This document shows, piece by piece, positions 6,282 through 11,453 of a DNA stretch of 11,453 nucleotides (position 1 is the first letter of the stretch; each line of letters opens with the position of its first letter). Origin of the DNA: a bacterium (GTDB lineage Bacteria > Bacillota > Clostridia > Oscillospirales > Acutalibacteraceae). The stretch spans positions 1 to 11,453 of the forward strand of contig JAHLBL010000037.1 in the NCBI GenBank assembly GCA_020625635.1, given 5' to 3'. A program made the translations under genes and the position numbers. The notes beneath the pieces were generated by a model. The model was not told the origin of the DNA and searched no databases. It saw nothing but the letters and a program-made list of their open reading frames with translations.

Positions 6282-7676
6282 ATGAAATTCGCAACACTGA
6301 CGTTTCTGTTCGCGTATCTTCCGCTTACGTTGCTGATTTACTATATCGTACCGCGTAAGGCGCGGAACTTTTTTCTGTTCTTTATAAACCTGTTATTCTA
6401 CGGCTGGGGCGAGCCCGTGCTCGTGCTTCTTATGCTCGCGTCGATCGCCATAAACTTTATCGGCGGCTACTTTGTGGAGCAGAACAAGCCCGACAAACGA
6501 AGGATGAAGATCCCGCTTGTGCTCACGATTATCGTGGACGTCGGACTGCTGGCGTTCTTCAAGTACATAGGGCTTATTATAAACACCTTCAATATGCTGC
6601 CGCTGCCCGATTTACCGATGATAAACGTATCGCTCCCGATCGGAATAAGCTTCTACACCTTCCAGACGATGAGCTACGTTATCGACGTTTACCGTGACGA
6701 CGCTCCCGTGTCGCGCAATCCTATAAACTTCGGCACATATGTCGCGCTGTTCCCGCAGCTTATCGCGGGTCCGATCGTGCGCTATAAGGACGTTGCCGAC
6801 CAGCTTGAACACCGCGTGGAGAGCATTGAGCAGTTTAACCGCGGAGTTAAGCTGTTCTTAGTAGGTCTCGGCAAGAAAATGCTGCTTGCGGACCAGATGA
6901 GCGCGATGTGGGACGCGATTCAGGCGACAGGCGAGCAGAACGGTATTATCGGAAGCTGGGTAGGAATGATCGCCTACTCGCTGTACATCTACCTCGATTT
7001 CTCGGGCTACAGTGATATGGCGTGCGGTCTCGGCAATATGCTCGGCTTTGAGTTCCTCAAAAACTTTAACTATCCGTATATCTCAAAGTCAGTTACCGAG
7101 TTCTGGCGCAGATGGCATATCTCGCTTTCCACATGGTTCCGCGAATATGTTTACATCCCGCTCGGCGGCAACCGCTGCACGATTCCCCGACATATTTTCA
7201 ACCTTCTCGTCGTATGGTTCTGCACAGGTCTTTGGCACGGCGCTGAGTACAACTTTATACTGTGGGGACTTTACTACGGACTGATTCTCATTATCGAGAA
7301 GTACGTCCTCAAGAAATTTATAGACAAGCTCCCGGGTGTGATCCAGCACCTCTACACAATATTCATTTTCGTGATCGGCTGGACTATTTTCTACTTCACC
7401 GATATGGCTCAGATGGGCGCGCAGTTCGCGAATATGTTCACACTGAGCAACGGACTACTCGGCGAAAAAGCGCTGATAATAATGTGCCGCTACGGCGTGC
7501 TGTTCGTGCTCGCGTGCATTGCGTCTACGCCGCTCGGCGCGATGATTTACAACAAGGTAAAAAACAAGGGCTGGATATGGATAGCGGAAACGCTGTTCTG
7601 TGCCGCTGTACTGGTTTTAGCGACAGCGCTTCTCGTCAGCCACAGCCAGGTTACCTTCCTGTACTTCAGATTCTGA
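6282..7676 (+). CDS. AlgI-like MBOAT family O-acyltransferase
   Basis: A 464-residue polytopic membrane protein of the membrane-bound O-acyltransferase (MBOAT) family. Such proteins move acyl, usually acetyl, groups across the membrane for transfer to surface polymers. Typical features are the start MKFATLTFLFAYLPLT, LFYGWGEP (38-45), LPIGISFYTFQTMSYVIDVYR (118-138), the signature FWRRWHISLSTWFREYVYIPLGGNR with His279, and the invariant catalytic-type His319 in LWHGAEYNFILWG. About ten hydrophobic segments run through the whole length. The start is ATG at 6282 with AAAGGAGA six bases upstream; an in-frame upstream extension to 6255 lacks a ribosome binding site. The next gene, 16 bp downstream, is a DHHW protein, the usual partner, so the pair probably O-acetylates an exopolysaccharide, peptidoglycan or teichoic acid. 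Substrate not determinable from sequence. Confidence 0.93.
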   Translation: MKFATLTFLFAYLPLTLLIYYIVPRKARNFFLFFINLLFYGWGEPVLVLLMLASIAINFIGGYFVEQNKPDKRRMKIPLVLTIIVDVGLLAFFKYIGLIINTFNMLPLPDLPMINVSLPIGISFYTFQTMSYVIDVYRDDAPVSRNPINFGTYVALFPQLIAGPIVRYKDVADQLEHRVESIEQFNRGVKLFLVGLGKKMLLADQMSAMWDAIQATGEQNGIIGSWVGMIAYSLYIYLDFSGYSDMACGLGNMLGFEFLKNFNYPYISKSVTEFWRRWHISLSTWFREYVYIPLGGNRCTIPRHIFNLLVVWFCTGLWHGAEYNFILWGLYYGLILIIEKYVLKKFIDKLPGVIQHLYTIFIFVIGWTIFYFTDMAQMGAQFANMFTLSNGLLGEKALIIMCRYGVLFVLACIASTPLGAMIYNKVKNKGWIWIAETLFCAAVLVLATALLVSHSQVTFLYFRF

Positions 7677-7692
7677 GAAAGGAGTAAAGCAT

Positions 7693-8868
7693 ATGAAAAA
7701 GAAACTCGCGATTATGCCAACCGCTGTTTTTCTCTGCATTGTATATGTGATGGCGGCTGTGTTCGTTTTTACTCCCGATCAGGAATTCTCCTCCTCGGAA
7801 AAAAGATACCTCGATAAATTCCCCGAGGCAAACGTCAACACCGTTTTCAGCGGTGAGTTCGAGAACAATTTTGAGCATTATTTTGCCGACCAGTTCCCTC
7901 TGCGCAAGCTCTGGGTAGGAATAAACTCCTACAGCAAAAACTTTTTCGGCAACTTCCAGTCGTCGGAGAGAAAAACCGACGAAACCGACACCAATAATCA
8001 GAGCGAACCCATCTACAGATGCGCCGACGATTATCTGATTAATATTCCGATCCCAACCGACAACCAGCTCCAAAGGAATCTTTCCGCCATTACGCGCATA
8101 AAGGAGCAGACCAAGCTGCCTGTTACCGTGACCTTCGCTCCGAGCACAGGCTATATTATGGACGACGTGCTCCCATATATTCACGAAAAGTACAACGATG
8201 ACGCGTACTTTAACACCGCCGCGGAGACACTTAAAAAAGCGGGTGTGAAGTTTGTTGATTTGCGGGAGCGGTTCAAAACCGAAAAGAACAACGGAAATCA
8301 GCTCTACTACCGCACCGACCACCACTGGACGACCTACGGCGCTTACACCGCCTACACCGAGCTTGCGGACGCTCTGAAATATGAGGCGTACCCGAAGTCG
8401 CAGTACAAGATCGAGAGCTACGGCGGTTTTTACGGAACAACGTACTCCTCAAGCGGCTTCTGGCTGAACCGAGCCGACGACATTGAGCTGTGGCGCAATA
8501 AGGACGGCGAAAAGAAAACCCTCACGATCACCGAGGGCTCGGATAAAAAATCTTTCGACTCCCTTTACTTTAAGGATCACCTCAACGAGGACGACAAGTA
8601 CCCCGTTTTTGTAGACGGCAACCACGCCGTTGAAACAATCGTAAACAAGAACGTAAAGAGCGGAAAACTCCTCGTCGTGAAGGACAGCTTCTGTCACTGT
8701 CTCGCTCCGTTCCTTTCGGATAATTTCAACACGGTGACGATGGTGGATATGCGTTATTTCAAAACGAATGTCGCCTCCTTCGCCGAAAAGGGCAAATACG
8801 ACAGTATTCTCGTTGTTTACGGAATCGACAACTTCGCCAAGGATATGGACTTTGTCTGGGCGAGCTGA
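7693..8868 (+). CDS. DHHW family extracytoplasmic protein (AlgJ/AlgX-like acylation partner)
   Basis: A 391-residue protein with an uncleaved-looking N-terminal anchor or signal (KKK, then hydrophobic residues about 6-27) and an outer SGNH-like domain. The family motif DHHW is at 209-212 within YYRTDHHWTTYGAY. A KDSF motif at 330-333 supplies a Ser (332) that by analogy with AlgJ/AlgX could be the nucleophile, with Asp209/His211 completing the site. These catalytic roles are inferred from the family. The ATG at 7693 has AAAGGAG (7678-7684) at good spacing. It lies 16 bp after the MBOAT gene in the same operon and is followed by a strong terminator. Probable role: accept acyl groups brought across by the MBOAT protein and place them on a surface glycan. 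Confidence 0.9.
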   Translation: MKKKLAIMPTAVFLCIVYVMAAVFVFTPDQEFSSSEKRYLDKFPEANVNTVFSGEFENNFEHYFADQFPLRKLWVGINSYSKNFFGNFQSSERKTDETDTNNQSEPIYRCADDYLINIPIPTDNQLQRNLSAITRIKEQTKLPVTVTFAPSTGYIMDDVLPYIHEKYNDDAYFNTAAETLKKAGVKFVDLRERFKTEKNNGNQLYYRTDHHWTTYGAYTAYTELADALKYEAYPKSQYKIESYGGFYGTTYSSSGFWLNRADDIELWRNKDGEKKTLTITEGSDKKSFDSLYFKDHLNEDDKYPVFVDGNHAVETIVNKNVKSGKLLVVKDSFCHCLAPFLSDNFNTVTMVDMRYFKTNVASFAEKGKYDSILVVYGIDNFAKDMDFVWAS

Positions 8869-8883
8869 CAGCTTTATAGCAGT

Positions 8884-8928
8884 AAACAGACCGACTCAAA
8901 GCAAATGCTTTGAATCGGTCTGTTTTTT
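8884..8928 (+). terminator. Rho-independent terminator of the MBOAT-DHHW operon
   Basis: A long hairpin: AAACAGACCGA (8884-8894) pairs with TCGGTCTGTTT (8915-8925), then one C/A mismatch, then TCAAAGC (8896-8902) pairs with GCTTTGA (8907-8913) around an AAAT loop. A run of six T (8923-8928) follows on the plus strand. It lies between convergent genes and may also weakly stop minus-strand transcripts, although that side has only TTTA after the stem. Confidence 0.9.
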
Positions 8929-8961
8929 ACTTTATACCCGCCGTTTTATAGGCACTTTTTA

Positions 8962-9942
8962 TCAATAAACAACCGCGGGCGTCTGAGCCATTTCCATAAG
9001 TGCGCGCGTGACGATGATCGGTGAGGAAACTATCATTCCCACAACTATCGCGACGGCAGCCGCTATGCCGAGCATAAGGATAAAGCTCCACAGAGGCTTT
9101 TTGCCTCCCGTGATCCTGCGAACACCTATGAACAGCATTATCGCGAAGAACGCGAAGCCGATCTGTTCCGTGCCAAAGCCCGCCGCAAAAAGGTAGCCGA
9201 AGGAAATAATATTTGCCGCGTGCATAAGCGTAATGGGAATGTACGCCGACATAACAAGGTTAGCGCAGGGCTTGAATCTCGTTTCGACCTCGATCGCCTT
9301 GAAATAGAACATCAGCGCGAGGCTGTATGTGATTCCCGTTCCTATGGATATGGCAAGCGCGACGATAAACGTCTCAACATTGTTCATAGATAAATCGACG
9401 AACGCGCTGCCTGCTCCGAGCGAGCGTCCCTCGGTAATCCCGTAGCTGACGGTCATACTGAGCGCGGAAACAAGCGACGAAATCGTGAGCAGCACCGCCC
9501 AGATGTTGAGCTTCTCCCTGTACTGAGCTGTAACTGCGTCGAGCACGTTTTTAGAGAAGAAGTACTTTATAACCCTGAACGCCTGCGTCAGCGTCAGCGC
9601 GAAGCCCGTCGGCTGAATCGAGCGGTCCGCGGGTTTTGGGGGAACCGCTCTCTGCGGCGCGGATCTTACCTGTGCGGGCGGAGCGTTGTAGACGATCTCC
9701 GCTCCTCCGTCGTCGCTGACCGTTACCTCGGGCTCAGCCGCGACAGGTACAGGCGGTATATAATCGGTGTCGACAAACTCGCGGATCGTCGGCATCTCGA
9801 CCGTCGGCGCTTTTATATCGGGCGCCGTCTCCTTTACTTCGGGTATTATAAGCTCCTCGGGAGCTTCTCCGCACTCGGGACAAACTCCGTCCTCACCGAG
9901 CAGAGAACCGCAGGTCATACAAAATTTACTCATTTCTGCCAT
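8962..9942 (-). CDS. Zinc-ribbon domain, multi-pass membrane protein of unknown function
   Basis: A 326-residue protein. The N-terminus carries a zinc ribbon with two CxxC knuckles (Cys8/Cys11 and Cys21/Cys24, FCMTCG...VCPECG). A proline- and acid-rich linker follows (about 28-112), then an amphipathic stretch (115-145) and about five hydrophobic segments (roughly 146-167, 190-213, 227-252, 258-275, 284-308). The layout resembles clostridial zinc-ribbon/Yip1-like membrane proteins, but I cannot assign a function. The ATG at 9942 is chosen because GGGAGG lies 8 bases upstream; the frame extends to 9981 without a ribosome binding site. It has its own promoter and appears monocistronic, convergent with the DHHW operon. 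Confidence 0.85.
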   Translation of the reverse strand: MAEMSKFCMTCGSLLGEDGVCPECGEAPEELIIPEVKETAPDIKAPTVEMPTIREFVDTDYIPPVPVAAEPEVTVSDDGGAEIVYNAPPAQVRSAPQRAVPPKPADRSIQPTGFALTLTQAFRVIKYFFSKNVLDAVTAQYREKLNIWAVLLTISSLVSALSMTVSYGITEGRSLGAGSAFVDLSMNNVETFIVALAISIGTGITYSLALMFYFKAIEVETRFKPCANLVMSAYIPITLMHAANIISFGYLFAAGFGTEQIGFAFFAIMLFIGVRRITGGKKPLWSFILMLGIAAAVAIVVGMIVSSPIIVTRALMEMAQTPAVVY

Positions 9943-9983
9943 TTTCACAACCTCCCTTTCTCGCCTTTGTTGATCACACATTC

Positions 9984-10012
9984 AGTGTAACATCTGCGAA
10001 AGGGTATTACAA
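9984..10012 (-). promoter_or_regulatory. SigA-type promoter for the zinc-ribbon membrane protein
   Basis: On the minus strand TTGTAA (10012-10007) is followed by 17 bp and TACACT (9989-9984). The transcript would start near 9977, leaving a leader of about 35 nt to the ATG at 9942. No convincing hairpin terminator is seen between the lexA stop (10058) and this promoter, so read-through from lexA is also possible. Confidence 0.6.
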
Positions 10013-10057
10013 CCTAATTAACGAAATTTTCAGTTACTTTTCATAAAACCGTCAAAA

Positions 10058-10645
10058 TCAGTAGTTCCTTACCAGAGAGATCACCTTTCCGAGCAGGACG
10101 ACCTCGTCGACGATAATCGGCTCAAAGTCGTCGTTTTCGGGCTGCAGACGGAAGTGACCGTCCTCCTTATAGAAGCGCTTGACTGTAGCGCTGTCCTCAA
10201 CGAGCGCGACAACGATCTCGCCGTTTTCGGCTACGGGTGTACGCTGGACGACAAGTATATCGTCGGGAAGGATGCCCGCGTTTATCATACTTTCGCCCTG
10301 TACCTTTAAGGCAAAAAGGTCTTTTCCGCGGCTGAGGTTCTTATCTACGGCGATGTAGCCCTCAACGTCCTCTATAGCGACAATCGGATTGCCCGCGGCG
10401 ACGTTGCCGAGAATCGGAACGCTCTTGGCGCTTACCTCGCCCTTTACGCGGATACAGCGGTTGAGACCCGCGTCGCGCTCGATCAGTCCGTGATCCTCAA
10501 GCGCCTTAAGATAAAGGTGAGCCGTAGAGGTCGATTTAAGACCTACGTCGCGGCAGATTTCCCTTACAGACGGGACTCTGCCCTGTTCGGTACACTCGAT
10601 AAGATATTCATAAACTGCCTGTTGCTTACCTGTCAAGGGTTTCAT
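10058..10645 (-). CDS. lexA: LexA repressor, SOS response regulator and self-cleaving protease
   Basis: A 195-residue protein with all LexA hallmarks. The N-terminal winged helix covers about residues 1-65, with PSVREICRDVGLKSTSTAHLYLKAL as recognition region. The self-cleavage bond Ala84-Gly85 is in NVAAGNP. The catalytic Ser119 is in VQGESM and the catalytic Lys156 in SATVKRFYKE. When RecA filaments form on damaged DNA, the protein cuts itself and SOS genes are released. The start is ATG at 10645, with GGAGGT seven bases upstream; an in-frame extension to 10690 lacks a ribosome binding site and would cross the -10 region. Its promoter carries a LexA-box-like dyad. No other SOS gene is adjacent. 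Confidence 0.97.
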   Translation of the reverse strand: MKPLTGKQQAVYEYLIECTEQGRVPSVREICRDVGLKSTSTAHLYLKALEDHGLIERDAGLNRCIRVKGEVSAKSVPILGNVAAGNPIVAIEDVEGYIAVDKNLSRGKDLFALKVQGESMINAGILPDDILVVQRTPVAENGEIVVALVEDSATVKRFYKEDGHFRLQPENDDFEPIIVDEVVLLGKVISLVRNY

Positions 10646-10680
10646 AGCGGGAACCTCCGATAATAGTATTACACGGTAAT

Positions 10681-10718
10681 ATAATATCATATCTGCCCTG
10701 ATTTGTAAACATTTGTTT
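10681..10718 (-). promoter_or_regulatory. lexA promoter with an overlapping LexA-box-like dyad
   Basis: On the minus strand TTTACA (10709-10704) is followed by exactly 17 bp and TATTAT (10686-10681), a good SigA promoter about 36 bp before the ATG. AAACAAATGTTT (10718-10707) overlaps the upstream half of the -35. Its AAC-N4-GTT core matches the Bacillus-type LexA box (CGAAC-N4-GTTCG) with weaker outer bases. Bound LexA would block the -35, giving negative autoregulation. Confidence 0.65.
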
Positions 10719-10739
10719 TTATTTTTCGCAGCGTTTGGA

Positions 10740-10796
10740 GTGTGAAATTTTTTAAAATTTTTAATTTTTCAACGAGAATTCAACTTCATTTCACAC
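10740..10796. repeat. 9-bp inverted repeat around an AT-rich core
   Basis: GTGTGAAAT (10740-10748) and ATTTCACAC (10788-10796) are perfect reverse complements separated by 39 mostly A/T bases. Within the core, TCAAC occurs in both CAACGAG and TTCAACTT contexts. It lies 22 bp upstream of the lexA box-like dyad, and just before the possible ncRNA. It could be a regulator-binding site or a transcript-end structure, or it could be chance in AT-rich DNA. It lies in the gene-free stretch 10646-10973. Confidence 0.45.
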
Positions 10797-10812
10797 AGCC
10801 ATCATATTTGCG

Positions 10813-10970
10813 TGGTTTAATATAGTCGTACTCAAACAGATCCGCAACTGTTGGAGTACGGTTCTACCCTCCTCTGTAAGTCGACTCAGAGACTTACAAT
10901 TTTGTACCCCTCATTTTCTTTTTTGAACGAAGGAAACGCCGAGCCCCGTTGGCTCGGCGTTTTCGTTTTG
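10813..10970 (+). ncRNA. Possible structured non-coding RNA, unidentified
   Basis: This stretch has no plausible gene but three consecutive stems. Stem 1 is CGTACTC/GAGTACG (10827-10833/10854-10860) continued past one mismatch by AACAG/CTGTT (10835-10839/10848-10852) with an 8-base loop. Stem 2 is TGTAAGTC/GACTTACA (10875-10882/10891-10898). Stem 3 is the 12-bp terminator hairpin at 10934-10962, whose T-rich tail is on the plus strand. An alternative CTCTG/CAGAG pairing (10872-10876/10887-10891) would compete with stem 2. A weak promoter, TTCAAC (10779-10784), 17 bp, TCATAT (10802-10807), would start transcription near 10813. I do not recognise the family; it lacks tRNA, T-box stem I or known riboswitch features. 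Strand and 5' end are tentative. Confidence 0.4.
10934..10970 (+). terminator. GC-rich Rho-independent terminator between lexA/ncRNA region and valS
   Basis: A perfect 12-bp stem, AAACGCCGAGCC (10934-10945) with GGCTCGGCGTTT (10951-10962), has the 5-base loop CCGTT. On the plus strand it is followed by TCGTTTTG, giving a T-rich tail. On the minus strand, after valS, the stem is followed by CCTTCGTTC, a much poorer U-tract. The element may serve both directions, but its form best fits a plus-strand transcript, although no plus-strand protein gene precedes it. Confidence 0.8.
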
Positions 10971-10973
10971 TAT

Positions 10974-11453
10974 TTAATTAAGTGCTTCGATCGCGGCTTT
11001 TATCATTTTAACCTGCTCGCGCTCCTTGGCAGCCTGCGCTTTTACCTTATCGACAACAGCGGCGGGAGCCTTGGACACGAAGCCCTGATTGCTGAGCTTG
11101 CCCTCACTCTGGGCGAGACGCTTTTCAACGGCTGCGAGCTCCTTGTTAAGTCTCTCGAGCTCCGCCTTTTTGTCTACGAGCTCGTCCATCGGGATATAGA
11201 TTTTCGCGTCGGCTGTTACTACGGTAACGGCGCCGTCGAGCTCGAAGCTCTCTCCGACCTCGATCTCGCTTGCGGAGGCGAGGCTCTTGAAGAACTGCGC
11301 GCCCGCTGTGAAAATCTCGGGGAGCTTTGTCGCGATATAAACCTTCGCCTTCTTTGAAGGGGGAACGTTCATCTCGCTGCGGCGGTTACGGATAACGCGG
11401 ATCGCCTCCATGATTTTCTCCATCGAGCTGACAGCCTCGGGGAAGTCGAGGTC
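10974..11453 (-). CDS. valS: Valyl-tRNA synthetase, C-terminal part (5' end beyond window)
   Basis: The last 159 residues of a class I aminoacyl-tRNA synthetase that charges tRNA-Val. The frame stays open to the window edge (DLDFPEAVSSMEK upstream of the first internal Met), so the gene is cut by the window, not truncated. The end of the anticodon-binding domain is seen in IMEAIRVIRNRRSEMNVPPSKK. IYIPMDELVDKKAELERLNK then leads into the C-terminal coiled-coil tRNA-binding arm, with the typical close LSNQGFVSKAPAAVVDKVKAQ. The TAA stop is at 10974-10976, followed on the minus strand by the hairpin at 10934-10962. The editing and catalytic domains are outside the window. Confidence 0.96.
   Translation of the reverse strand, partial: DLDFPEAVSSMEKIMEAIRVIRNRRSEMNVPPSKKAKVYIATKLPEIFTAGAQFFKSLASASEIEVGESFELDGAVTVVTADAKIYIPMDELVDKKAELERLNKELAAVEKRLAQSEGKLSNQGFVSKAPAAVVDKVKAQAAKEREQVKMIKAAIEALN

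Noticed and set aside
7262..7687. Plus-strand open frame of 141 codons.
   Set aside because: It is an alternate frame inside the MBOAT gene, rich in Arg and Gln, as expected for an out-of-frame shadow.
7666..8325. Minus-strand open frame of 219 codons.
   Set aside because: It lies antisense to the DHHW gene, whose motifs, ribosome binding site and operon context are convincing; the translation looks like no family I know.
10866..10880. On the minus strand AGGGTAGAACCGTA resembles the T-box consensus AGGGTGGNACCGCG.
   Set aside because: Only about 95 bases separate it from the end of valS, too little for stem I and a specifier loop. No terminator T-run follows, and lexA is not a T-box-regulated gene.
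10851..11357. Plus-strand open frame of 168 codons across the valS region.
   Set aside because: It is antisense to the clearly conserved valS C-terminus, has no ribosome binding site and runs through the terminator hairpin.

Overview
The window looks like chromosomal DNA from a Clostridia member of the Bacillota, probably Ruminococcus/Oscillospiraceae-like. The reasons are strong AAGGAGG-type ribosome binding sites, SigA-like and ECF-like promoters, a Gram-positive LexA, stand-alone PncC, and two ECF sigma/membrane-protein pairs of a kind common in that group. This placement is inferred from protein style, not from a marker gene. There is no IS element, CRISPR array, tRNA, rRNA or phage gene, and the genes lie in short operons separated by recognisable hairpin terminators.

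Layout. (1) 7-1441, minus strand: an ECF sigma factor gene followed, with an 8-bp overlap, by a single-pass membrane protein that is probably its anti-sigma/sensor. An ECF-type promoter (GAACC-N16-TGTATA) lies just upstream and argues for a TTG start at 1384. (2) 1452-2037, minus strand: pncC and its terminator. (3) 2079-2130: an unusually symmetric divergent promoter serving pncC and rsmE. (4) 2161-3610, plus strand: rsmE and mtnN overlap by 26 nt; one makes S-adenosylhomocysteine (SAH) and the other destroys it. (5) 3677-6168, plus strand: a second ECF sigma gene overlapping by 4 nt with a membrane-anchored beta-propeller protein, then a terminator. (6) 6221-8928, plus strand: a strong SigA promoter, an AlgI-like MBOAT O-acyltransferase, a DHHW (AlgJ/AlgX-like) partner and a terminator. 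This is probably a cell-surface glycan acylation pair. (7) 8962-9942, minus strand: a zinc-ribbon, multi-pass membrane protein of unknown function. (8) 10058-10718, minus strand: lexA with a LexA-box-like dyad over its -35. (9) 10740-10970: a gene-free stretch with an inverted repeat and then what may be an undescribed plus-strand structured RNA ending in a GC-rich terminator. (10) 10974-11453, minus strand: the C-terminal end of valS, cut by the window edge.

Taken together, the window combines housekeeping functions (rRNA methylation, SAH recycling, pyridine nucleotide salvage, SOS control, tRNA charging) with envelope functions (two trans-envelope sigma modules and a surface acylation pair). 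No single exotic multi-gene system is evident. The items most worth following up are the ECF/beta-propeller module, the possible ncRNA beside lexA/valS, and the mirror-image divergent promoter.
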